Positions 1 to 10,063 of a stretch of DNA of 47,714 bases are shown piece after piece. Origin of the DNA: Cristatella mucedo (lineage: Eukaryota; Bryozoa; Phylactolaemata; Cristatellidae); contig WPIO01000429.1 of NCBI GenBank assembly GCA_009760855.2, forward strand, positions 1 to 47,714, read 5' to 3'. Under the pieces are notes generated by a model that saw only the letters and a program-made list of their open reading frames with translations, searched no databases and was not told where the DNA came from. Position numbers and translations under genes: made by a program. Every line of letters begins with the position of its first letter. Position 1 is the first letter of the stretch.

Positions 1-1056
1 TATAGCGTGTGATAACTTTTTGCAGATTGCTGCGCCTTGCATTAGGCCATTCACACTTGAATAGCTGATTTTGCATTAGTCTACAGCAGATCATACAATA
101 TCTAGATACTTTAAATCAACCCGCCAGTGTGTGCAGTAGTTTGCAGCATAATGCAGCACCTTGCTTCAGGCAATCGCACTTTAATAAGTCATTTCGCTTG
201 AGTTTGCAGCAGATCGCTGAATATAAAGACACGTCGATACTGGTCGTTATAGTTTGCCATAGCTTGCTGCAGAGAGAGGTGCCTAGCATTAGGCCAGTCA
301 CACTGAACTAACCTACTTTGCATGAGATCGCAGCAGATTGCACAATATCTAGATACTTTAAATCAACCCGTCAAGTCATGCAGTCGGTCGGAGAGGAGTG
401 CAGGCCTTGCTTTAGGCAATCACACTGGAATAACTCATTTCGCTTGAGTTTGCAGCAGATCCCAGAATGTAAAGACACTTCGATACTGCTCGTTATAGTG
501 TGTGATGACTTGCAGCAGATTGCGGCGCCTTGCATTAGGCCATTCACACTTGAATAGCTTATCTTGCATGAGTTCACAGCATATAGCACAATATCTAGAT
601 AATTTAAATCAACCCGCCAGAGCGTGGAGTAGTTTGCAGCATAATGCAGCTCCTAGATTCAGGCAATCGCACTTGAATAACTCATTTTAGTTGAGTTTGT
701 AGCAAATGGCTAAATATAAAGACACCTCGATACTGCTCTTCATAGCGTGTGATAACTTGCTGCATAGTGCTGCACCTTGCATTAGGCCATTTACACATGA
801 ATAGCTTATTTTGCATGAGTTCACAGCAGATCGCACAATATCTAGATACTTAAAATCAACCCACCAGAGCGTGCAGTAGCTAACAGCAGAGTGCAGCTCC
901 AAACTTTAGGCAATTGCACTTGAATAACTTATTTCGCTTAAGTTCGCAGCAGATCGCTAAATATTAGGTCACATCGATACTACTCGTTATATCGTGTGAT
1001 GACTTGCTGCAGAGTGCTGATCCTTGCATTAAGCCATTCATCCTTGAATAGCTGAT
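1..1056 (+). repeat. Partial T2-family HOR unit (end of N8, then M8-M9-M10-M11)
   Basis: Bases 1-69 are the tail of an N8 monomer. Four monomers follow, starting at 70 (M8: GATCATACAATATC, CCAGTGTGTGCAG), 317 (M9: GATCCCAGAATG), 563 (M10: CAGCATATAGCAC, GTAGCAAATGGC) and 810 (M11: CCCACCAGAG, CAATTGCAC). N8 joins M8 here, whereas at 3647-3894 N8 joins M5. The same N8-M8 junction recurs at about 7343, which shows that this segment was duplicated. Confidence 0.85.
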
Positions 1057-2905
1057 TTTGCATTAGTCTACAGCAGATCATACAATATCTAGATACTTTA
1101 AATCAACCCGCCAGTGTGTGCAGTAGTTTGCAGCATAATGCAGGCGCCTTGCTTCAGGCAATCGCACTTGAATAACTCATTTCGCTTGAGTTTGTAGCAG
1201 ATCGCTGAATATAAAGACACCTCGATACTGCTCGTTATAGCGAGCGATAGCTTGCTGCAGAGTGCGGCGCCTAGCATTAGGCCATTCACACTTGACTAAC
1301 CTACTTTGCATGAGATCGCAGCTGATTGCACAATATCTAGATACTTTAAATCAACCCGTCAAGTCATGCAGTCGCTCGGAGAGGAGTGCAGGCCTTGCTT
1401 TAAGCAATCGCACATAAATAACTCATTTCGCTTGAGTTTGCAGCAGATCCCAGAATGTAAAGACACTTCAATACTGCTTGTTATAGCGTGTGATAACTAG
1501 CTGCAGAGTGAGGCGCGTTGCATTAGGCCATTTACAATTGAATAGCTTATTTTGCATGAGTTCACAGCAGATGGCACAATATCTAGATACTTAAAATCAA
1601 CCGGTCTAAGCATGCTGTAGCTCGGAGCAGAGTGCAGGCCTTGCTCTAGGCAATCGCACTTGAATAACTTATTTCGCTTGTGTTTGCAGCAGATCGCAGA
1701 ATATGAAGACACCTCGATACTACTCGTTATATCGTGTGATGACTTGCTGCAGAGTGCGGCGCCTAGGATTAGGTAGTTCACTCGTGAATAACCTACTTTG
1801 CAGGACTTCACTGCAGATCGCACAATATGTAGATACTTTAAATCAAACCCGTTAAGTCATGCAGTCGCTGAGAGAGCAGTGCAGGCCTTGTTTTAGGCAA
1901 TCGCACTGGATTACCTCATTTCGCTTAAGTTTGTGGGCAGATCGCAGGATATATAAAGACACTTCGTAACTGCTCGTTATAGCGTGTGATAACTTTTTGC
2001 AGATTGCTGCGCCTTGCATTAGGCCATTCACACTTGAATAGCTTATTTTGCATGAGTTCACAGCAGATCGCACAATATCTAGATACTACTTAAAATCAAC
2101 CCGCCAGAGCGTGCAGTAGTTTGCAGCATAATGCAGCGCTTTGCTTCAGGCAATCGCACTTGAATAACTCATTTCGCTTGAGTTTGCAGCAGATCGCTGA
2201 ATATAAAAACATCTCGATACTGCACGTTATATAGCTTGCTGTGTGAGGTGACTTGCCAGCTGAAGACTTTGCATGAGATCGCAGCCTCTGATACAAATAC
2301 CCGTCAAGTCATGCATTCACACTTGAATCACACTGGAATATCATTTCGCATGAGTGTTCAGCAGATCCCATATGTAAAGCACATATATCTGCAGCAGATT
2401 GCGGCGCCTTGCATTTTACTTGAATAATCAAGTTCCGCCAGCACAATATCTAGATAATGGAGTCAACCCGCCAGAGCAGTAGTTTGCAGCTAATGCAGCT
2501 CCTAGATTCAGGCAATCGCACTTGAATAACTCATTTTGCTTGAGTTTGTAGCAAATGGCTAAATATAAAGACACCTCGATACTGCTCTTCATAGCGTGTG
2601 ATAACTTGCTGCATAGTGCTGCACCTTGCATTAGGCCATTTACACATGAATAGCTTATTTTGCATGAGTTCACAGCAGATCGCACAATATCTAGATACTT
2701 AAAATCAACCCACCAGAGCGTGCAGTAGCTAACAGCAGAGTGCAGCTCCAAACTTTAGGCAATTGCACTTGAATAACTTATTTCGCTTAAGTTCGCAGCA
2801 GATCGCTAAATATTAGGTCACATCGATACTACTCGTTATATCGTGTGATGACTTGCTGCAGAGTGCTGATCCTTGCATTAAGCCATTCATCCTTGAATAG
2901 CTGAT
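1057..2905 (+). repeat. T2 8-mer HOR unit, internally scarred
   Basis: The order is M1' (1057), M2' (1305), N7 (1551), N8 (1798), M5 (2047), M9 (about 2268), M10 (about 2425), M11 (2659). The unit is 1,849 bp against 1,974 bp for its right-hand neighbour, which has the same order. The shortfall lies almost entirely in 2228-2490, where M5's tail, M9 and the start of M10 have lost many short pieces. The other monomers are close copies of those at 2906-4879. Confidence 0.85.
2228..2490 (+). repeat. Scarred monomers with many small deletions
   Basis: Three monomer lengths that should sum to about 741 bp occupy 2047-2658 (612 bp). The losses are spread over many short gaps, for example GATACAAATACCCGTC, CATATGTAAAGCACATATATC and CAGAGCAGTAGTTTGCAGC (shown in fragments). 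No other place in the window looks like this. It could be real decay or a poorly resolved patch of consensus sequence. Confidence 0.7.
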
Positions 2906-3152
2906 TTTGCATTAGTCTACAGCAGATCATACAATATCTAGATACTTTAAATCAACCCGCCAGTGTGTGCAGTAGTTTGCAGCATAATGCGGCGCCTTGC
3001 TTCAGGCAATCGCACTTGAATAACTCATTTCGCTTGAGTTTGTAGCAGATCGCTGAATATAAAGACACCTCGATACTGCTCGTTATAGCGACCGATAGCT
3101 TGCTGCAGAGTGCGGCGCCTAGCATTAGGCCATTCACACTTGACTAACCTAC
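2906..3152 (+). repeat. Monomer type M1' (T2 family)
   Basis: It opens like M8 (GCATTAGTCTACAG, GATCATACAATATC) and carries CCAGTGTGTGCAG. Its B half then reads GTTTGTAGCAG, GCGACCGATAGC and GCGGCGCCTAGC. It lacks the T1-M1 marks TATCCAGATA and GATACCGCTCG. Other copies start at 1057 and 8332; the 1057 copy has GCGAGCGATAGC. Confidence 0.8.
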
Positions 3153-3398
3153 TTTGCATGAGATCGCAGCTGATTGCACAACATCTAGATACTTTAAATC
3201 AACCCGTCAAGTCATGCAGTCGCTCGGAGAGGAGTGCAGGCCTTGCTTTAAGCAATCGCACATAAATAACTCATTTCGCTTGAGTTTGCAGCAGATCCCA
3301 GAATGTAAAGACACTTCAATACTGCTTGTTATAGCGTGTGATAACTAGCTGCAGAGTGAGGCGCGTTGCATTAGGCCATTTACAATTGAATAGCTTAT
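3153..3398 (+). repeat. Monomer type M2' (T2 family), M2/M6-like mosaic
   Basis: The A half resembles M2 (CAGTCGCTCGGAGAGG) but reads GCAGCTGATTGC. The B half resembles M6 (GATCCCAGAATG) with its own marks CTTCAATACTGCTTG, AACTAGCTGCAG and GCGCGTTGC. Other copies start at 1305, 6605 and in the 8332 unit. It looks like an old exchange between M2-like and M6-like monomers. Confidence 0.78.
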
Positions 3399-3646
3399 TT
3401 TGCATGAGTTCACAGCAGATGGCACAATATCTAGATACTTAAAATCAACCGGTCTAAGCATGCTGTAGCTCGGAGCAGAGTGCAGGCCTTGCTCTAGGCA
3501 ATCGCACTTGAATAACTTATTTCGCTTGTGTTTGCAGCAGATCGCAGAATATGAAGACACCTCGATACTACTCTCGTTATATCGTGTGATGACTAGCTGC
3601 AGAGTGCGGCGCCTAGGATTAGGCCAGTTCACTCGTGAATACCTAC
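3399..3646 (+). repeat. Monomer type N7 (specific to T2)
   Basis: Marks are CAGATGGCACAATATC, CCGGTCTAAGCATGCTG, GCTCTAGGC and CAGAATATGAAGACACC. The start of the B half (CGCTTGTGTTTGC) resembles M3, and the end (CACTCGTGAAT) resembles M2. N7 thus bridges M2/M3 sequence in a different register from T1. The 1551, 6850-region and 8820-region copies end GGTAGTTCACTCG; this copy reads GGCCAGTTCACTCG. Confidence 0.8.
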
Positions 3647-3893
3647 TTTGCAGGACTTCACTGCAGATCGCACAATATGTAGATACTTTAAATCAACCCG
3701 TTAAGTCATGCAGTCGCTGAGAGAGCAGTGCAGGCCTTGTTTTAGGCAATCGCACTGGATTACCTCATTTCGCTTAAGTTTGTGGGCAGATCGCAGGATA
3801 TAAAGACACTTCGTAACTGCTCGTTATAGCGTGTGATAACTTTTTGCAGATTGCTGCGCCTTGCATTAGGCCATTCACACTTGAATAGCTTAT
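3647..3893 (+). repeat. Monomer type N8 (specific to T2)
   Basis: It opens like M3 (TTTGCAGGACTTCAC) but has ATATGTAGATAC in place of the palindrome. It also carries CCGTTAAGTCATGCAG, CTGAGAGAGCAG, GGATTACCTC, GTTTGTGGGCAGATCGC, CTTCGTAACTGC and ACTTTTTGCAG. The guanine-rich GTTTGTGGGCAG is a convenient tag for T2-derived monomers. A stray copy occurs at 43525 inside the divergent right-hand block. Confidence 0.82.
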
Positions 3894-4879
3894 TTTGCAT
3901 GAGTTCACAGCAGATCGCACAATATCTAGATACTTAAAATCAACCCGCCAGAGCGTGCAGTAGTTTGCAGCATAATGCAGCGCTTTGCTTCAGGCAATCG
4001 CACTTGAATAACTCATTTCGCTTGAGTTTGCAGCAGATCGCTGAATATAAAGACACCTCGATACTGCTCGTTATAGTGGGCGATAGCTTGCTGCAGAGAG
4101 AGTGCCTAGCATTAGGCCAGTCACACTTAACTAACCTACTTTGCATGAGATCGCAGCAGATTGCACAATATCTAGATACTTTAAATCAACCCGTCAAGTC
4201 ATGCAGTCGGTCGGAGAGGAGTGCAGGCCTTGCTTTAGGCAATCACACTGGAATAACTCATTTCGCTTGAGTTTGCAGCAGATCCCAGAATGTAAAGACA
4301 CTTTGATACTGCTCGTTATAGTGTGTGATGACTTGCAGCAGATTGCGGCGCCTTGCATTAGGCCATTCACACTTGAATAGCTTATCTTGCATGAGTTCAC
4401 AGCATATAGCACAATATCTAGATAATTTAAATCAACCCGCCAGAGCGTGGAGTAGTTTGCAGCATAATGCAGCTCCTAGATTCAGGCAATCGCACTTGAA
4501 TAACTCATTTTGCTTGAGTTTGTAGCAAATGGCTAAATATAAAGACACCTCGATACTGCTCTTCATAGCGTGTGATAACTTGCTGCATAGTGCTGCACCT
4601 CTTATTAGGCCATTTACACATGAATAGCTTATTTTGCATGAGTTCACAGCAGATCGCACAATATCTAGATACTTAAAATCAACCCACCAGAGCGTGCAGT
4701 AGCTAACAGCAGTGTGCAGCTCCAAACTTTAGGCAATTGCACTTGAATAACTTTTTTCGCTTGAGTTCGCAGCAGATCGCTAAATATTAGGTCACCTCGA
4801 TACTACTCGTTATATCGTGTGATGACTTGCTGCAGAGTGCTGATCCTTGCATTAAGCCATTCATCCTTGAATAGCTGAT

Positions 4880-7800
4880 TTTGCATTAGTTTACAGCAGA
4901 TCGCACAATATCCAGATACTTTAAATCAACCCGCCAGTGTGTGCAGTAGTTTGCAGCATAATGCAGCGCCTTGCTTCAGGCAATCGCACTTGAATAACTC
5001 ATTTCGATTGAGTTTGCAGCAGATCGCTGAATATAAAGACACCTCGATACCGCTCGTTATAGTGGGCGATAGCTTGCTGCAGAGTGCAGTGGCTAGCATT
5101 GGGCCATTCACACTTAACTAACCTACTTTGCATGAGATCGCAGCAGATTGCACAATATCTAGATACTTTAAATCAACCCGTCAAGTCATGCATTCGCTCG
5201 GAGAGGAGTGCAGGCCTTGCTTTAGGCAATCGCACGTAAATAACTCATTTCGGTCGAGTATGCAGCAGATCGCTTAATATAAAGACACCTCGATACTGCT
5301 CGTTATATCGTGTAAAACTTGCTGCAGAGTGCGGCGCCTAGCATTAGGTAGTTCACTCGTGAATAACCTACTTTGCAGGACTTCACAGCAGATCGCTCAA
5401 TATCTATATACTTTAAATCTACCCGTCAAATCATGCAGTCGCTCGGAGAGCAGTGCAGGCCTTGTTTTAAGCAATTGCACTGGAATAACTCATTTCGCTT
5501 GTGTTTGCTGCAGATCGCAGATTATGAAGAAACCTCGATACTGCTCGTTATAGCGTGTGACAACTTACTACAGATTTAGGCGCCTTGCATTTAGCCATTC
5601 ACACTGGAATAGCTTATCTTGCATGAGTTCACAGCAGATCGCACAATATCTAGATACTTTAAATCGACCCGCCAGAGCGTGCAGTAGTTTGCAGCAGAGT
5701 GCAGCTCCTTGCTTTAGGCAATCTCACATGAATACCACATTTCGGTTAAGTTTGATGCAATCGCTGGATATAACGACACCTCGATACTGCTCGTTATATC
5801 GTGTGATTACTTGCTGCAGAGTGCGGCGCCTAGCATTAGGTAGTTCACTCGTGAATAACCTACTTTGCAGGACTTCACAGCAGATCGCTCAATATCTAGA
5901 TACTTTAAATCAATCCGTCAAATCATGCAGTCGCTCGGAGGAGAGCAGTGCAGGCCTTGTTTTAAGCAATCGCACTGGAATAACTCATTTCGCTTGTGTT
6001 TGCTGCAGATCGCAGATTATGAAGAAACCTCGATACTGCTCGTTATAGCGTGTGACAACTTACTACAGATTTAGGCCTTGCATTAAGCCATTCACACTGG
6101 AATAGCTTATCTTGCATGAGTTCACAGCAGATCGCACAATATCTAGATACTTTAAATCAACCCGCCAGAGCGTGCAGTAGTTTGCAGCAGAGTGCAACTC
6201 CTTGCTTTAGGCAATCTCACATGAATACCACATTTCGGTTAAGTTTGATGCAGATCTCTGGATATAACGACACCTCGATACTGCTCGTTATATCGTGTGA
6301 TTACTTGTTGCAGATTGCGGGGCCTAGCTTTAGGCCACTCACACTTGAAAAGCTTATCTTGCATGAGTTCACAGCAGATCGCACAATATCTAGATACTTT
6401 AAATCAACCCGCCAGAGCGTGCAGTAGTTTGCAGCATAATGCAGCACTTTGCTTCAGGCAATCGCACTTGAATAACTTATTTCGCTTGAGTTTGCAGCAG
6501 ATCGCTGAATATAAAGACACCTCGATACTGGTCGTTATAGTGTGCCATAGCTTGCTGCAGAGAGAGGTGCCTAGCATTAGGCCAGTCACACTGAACTAAC
6601 CTACTTCGCATGAGATCGCAGCTGATTGCACAATATCTAGATACTTTAAATCAACCCGTCAAGTCATGCAGTCGCTCGGAGAGGAGTGCAGGCCTTGCTT
6701 TAAGCAATCGCACATAAATAACTCATTTCGCTTGAGTTTGCAGCAGATCCCAGAATGTAAAGACACTTCAATACTGCTTGTTATAGCGTGTGATAACTAG
6801 CTGCAGAGTGAGGCGCGTTGCATTAGGCCATTTACAATTGAATAGCTTATTTTGCATGAGTTCACAGCAGATGGCACAATATCTAGATACTTAAAATCAA
6901 CCGGTCTAAGCATGCTGTAGCTCGGAGCAGAGTGCAGGCCTTGCTCTAGGCAATCGCACTTGAATAACTTATTTCGCTTGTGTTTGCAGCAGATCGCAGA
7001 ATATGAAGACACCTCGATACTACTCGTTATATCGTGTGATGACTTGCTGCAGAGTGCGGCGCCTAGGATTAGGTAGTTCACTCGTGATTAACCTACTTTG
7101 CAGGACTTCACTGCAGATCGCACAATATGTAGATACTTTAAATCAACCCGTTAAGTCATGCAGTCGCTTAGAGAGCAGTGCAGGCCTTGTTTTAGGCAAT
7201 CGCACTGGATTACCTCATTTCGCTTAAGTTTGTGGGCAGATCGCAGGATATAAAGACACTTCGTAACTGCTCGTTATAGCGTGTGATAACTTTTTGCAGA
7301 TTGCTGCGCCTTGCATTAGGCCATTCACACTTGAATAGCTGATTTTGCATTAGTCTACAGCAGATCATACAATATCTAGATACTTTAAATCAACCCGCCA
7401 GTGTGTGCAGTAGTTTGCAGCATAATGCAGCACCTTGCTTCAGGCAATCGCACTTTAATAAGTCATTTCGCTTGAGTTTGCAGCAGATCGCTGAATATAA
7501 AGACACGTCGATACTGGTCGTTATAGTTTGCCATAGCTTGCTGCAGAGAGAGGTGCCTAGCATTAGGCCAGTCACACTGAACTAACCTACTTTGCATGAG
7601 ATCGCAGCAGATTGCACAATATCTAGATACTTTAAATCAACCCGTCAAGTCATGCAGTCGGTCGGAGAGGAGTGCAGGCCTTGCTTTACGCAATCACACT
7701 GGAATAACTCATTTCGCTTGAGTTTGCAGCAGATCCCAGAATGTAAAGACACTTCGATACTGCTCGTTATTGTGTGTGATGACTTGCAGCAGATTGCGGC

Positions 7801-8331
7801 GCCTTGCATTAGGCCATTCACACTTGAATAGCTTATCTTGCATGAGTTCACAGCATATAGCACAATATCTAGATAATTTAAATCAACCCGCCAGAGCGTG
7901 GAGTAGTTTGCAGCATAATGCAGCTCCTAGATTCAGGCAATCGCACTTGAATAACTCATTTTAGTTGAGTTTGTAGCAAATGGCTAAATATAAAGACACC
8001 TCGATACTGCTCTTCATAGCGTGTGATAACTTGCTGCATAGTGCTGCACCTTGCATTAGGCCATTTACACATGAATAGCTTATTTTGCATGAGTTCACAG
8101 CAGATCGCACAATATCTAGATACTTAAAATCAACCCACCAGAGCGTGCAGTAGCTAACAGCAGAGTGCAGCTCCAAACTTTAGGCAATTGCACTTGAATA
8201 ACTTATTTCGCTTAAGTTCGCAGCAGATCGCTAAATATTAGGGTCACATCGATACTACTCGTTATATCGTGTGATGACTTGCTGCAGAGTGCTGATCCTT
8301 GCATTAAGCCATTCATCCTTGAATAGCTGAT
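4880..8331 (+). repeat. Composite 14-monomer unit joining T1 and T2 families
   Basis: The order read from diagnostic bases is M1 (4880), M2, M3 (5372), M4/M2 chimera (5618), M3 again (5864), M4 (6111), M5 (6358), M2' (6605), N7, N8, M8, M9, M10, M11. The first seven monomers are T1 and the rest T2-like. The length, 3,452 bp, fits 14 monomers. The T1-to-T2 switch is at the M5/M2' boundary at about 6605. The doubled M3-M4 pair (offset about 492 bp) is a local two-monomer tandem duplication. Confidence 0.8.
5372..6357 (+). repeat. Local two-monomer duplication (M3-M4 twice)
   Basis: M3 marks (TTTGCAGGACTTCAC, GATTATGAAGAAACC) occur at 5372 and again at 5864. M4 marks (CATGAATACCACATTTCGG, GGATATAACGACACC) follow each. 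The first M4 (5618-5863) ends as M2 (GGTAGTTCACTCGTG), which is the expected product of an exchange between the end of M4 and the end of M2 in register. Bases 5765-5768 also lack the usual CAGAT spacing (ATGCAATCGC for ATGCAGATCGC). Confidence 0.8.
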
Positions 8332-10063
8332 TTTGCATTAGTCTACAGCAGATCATACAATATCTAGATACTTTAAATCAACCCGCCAGTGTGTGCAGTA
8401 GTTTGCAGCATAATGCGGCGCCTTGCTTCAGGCAATCGCACTTGAATAACTCATTTCGCTTGAGTTTGTAGCAGATCGCTGAATATAAAGACACCTCGAT
8501 ACTGCTCGTTATAGCGACCGATAGCTTGCTGCAGAGTGCGGCGCCTAGCATTAGGCCATTCACACTTGACTAACCTACTTTGCATGAGATCGCAGCTGAT
8601 TGCACAACATCTAGATACTTTAAATCAACCCGTCAAGTCATGCAGTCGCTCGGAGAGGAGTGCAGGCCTTGCTTTAAGCAATCGCACATAAATAACTCAT
8701 TTCGCTTGAGTTTGCAGCAGATCCCAGAATGTAAAGACACTTCAATACTGCTTGTTATAGCGTGTGATAACTAGCTGCAGAGTGAGGCGCGTTGCATTAG
8801 GCCATTTACAATTGAATAGCTTATTTTGCATGAGTTCACAGCAGATGGCACAATATCTAGATACTTAAAATAAAATCAACCGGTCTAAGCATGCTGTAGC
8901 TCGGAGCAGAGTGCAGGCCTTGCTCTAGGCAATCGCACTTGAATAACTTATTTCGCTTGTGTTTGCAGCAGATCGCAGAATATGAAGACACCTCGATACT
9001 ACTCGTTATATCGTGTGATGACTTGCTGCAGAGTGCGGCGCCTAGGATTAGGTAGTTCACTCGTGAATAACCTACTTTGCAGGACTTCACTGCAGATCGC
9101 ACAATATGTAGATACTTTAAATCAACCCGTTAAGTCATGCAGTCGCTGAGAGAGCAGTGCAGGCCTTGTTTTAGGCAATCGCACTGGATTACCTCATTTC
9201 GCTTAAGTTTGTGGGCAGATCGCAGGATATAAAGACACTTCGTAACTGCTCGTTATAGCGTGTGATAACTTTTTGCAGATTGCTGCGCCTTGCATTAGGC
9301 CATTCACACTTGAATAGCTTATTTTGCATGAGTTCACAGCAGATCGCACAACATCTAGATACTAAAAATCAACCCGCCAGAGCGTGCAGTAGTTTGCAGC
9401 ATAATGCAGCGCTTTGCTTCAGGCAATCGCACTTGAATAACTCATTTCGCTTGAGTTTGCAGCAGATCGCAGAATATAAAGACACTTTGATACTGCTCGT
9501 TATAGTGTGTGATGACTTGCAGCAGATTGCGGCGCCTTGCATTAGGCCATTCACACTTGAATAGCTTATCTTGCATATGTTCACAGCATATAGCACAATA
9601 TCTAGATAATTTAAATCAACCCGCCAGAGCGTGGAGTAGTTTGCAGCATAATGCAGCTCCTAGATTCAGGCAATCGCACTTGAATAACTCATTTTGCTTG
9701 AGTTTGTAGCAAATGGCTAAATATAAAGACACCTCGATACTGCTCTTCATAGCGTGTGATAACTTGCTGCATAGTGCTGCACCTCTTATTAGGCCATTTA
9801 CACATGAATAGCTTATTTTGCATGAGTTCACAGCAGATCGCACAATATCTAGATACTTAAAATCAACCCACCAGAGCGTGCAGTAGCTAACAGCAGAGTG
9901 CAGCTCCAAACTTTAGGCAATTGCACTTGAATAACTTTTTTCGCTTGAGTTCGCAGCAGATCGCTAAATATAATGTCACCTCGATACTACTCGTTATATC
10001 GTGTGATGACTTGCTGCAGAGTGCTGATCCTTGCATTAAGCCATTCATCCTTGAATAGCTGAT
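8332..10063 (+). repeat. T2 7-mer HOR unit
   Basis: The order is M1', M2', N7, N8, an M5/M9 chimera (9323-9569), M10 (9570), M11 (about 9817). The length of 1,732 bp fits seven monomers. One monomer was lost because a single chimera replaces the M5-M9 pair. N7 carries a 5-bp tandem duplication (AAAAT twice) near 8867-8876. Confidence 0.82.
9323..9569 (+). repeat. Chimeric monomer M5 (A half) / M9 (B half)
   Basis: The A half has the M5 marks GCGCTTTGCTTC and CCAGAGCGTGCAG. The B half ends with M9 marks CTTTGATACTGC, GTGTGTGATGAC and CTTGCAGCAGATTGCGG. The switch lies near 9455-9485. This exchange shortens the unit by one monomer. Confidence 0.82.

Larger units (their letters stand above)
2906..4879 (+). 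repeat. T2 8-mer HOR unit (reference copy)
   Basis: This is the cleanest T2 unit. Monomers start at 2906 (M1'), 3153 (M2'), 3399 (N7), 3647 (N8), 3894 (M5), 4140 (M9), 4386 (M10) and 4633 (M11), for 1,974 bp. The last four types are shared with the T1 8-mer; the first four differ. The two families are therefore parallel 8-mers that share one half and diverge in the other. At 4880 the array switches to a T1-type M1 with the broken palindrome TATCCAGATA. Confidence 0.88.

Noticed and set aside
116-301. Recurrent ~61-codon open frames on the minus strand in many monomers
   Set aside because: They are conserved only because the DNA repeat is conserved. They occur on both strands, overlap each other, lack any domain, and the 247-bp period breaks frame at each monomer.
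5557-6048. Longest open frame, 163 codons on the + strand
   Set aside because: It spans an M4/M2 chimera whose indels happen to keep one frame open. The translation is the same Cys/Ser/Gln-rich repeat text seen in many frames, and the frame closes in the undamaged copies.
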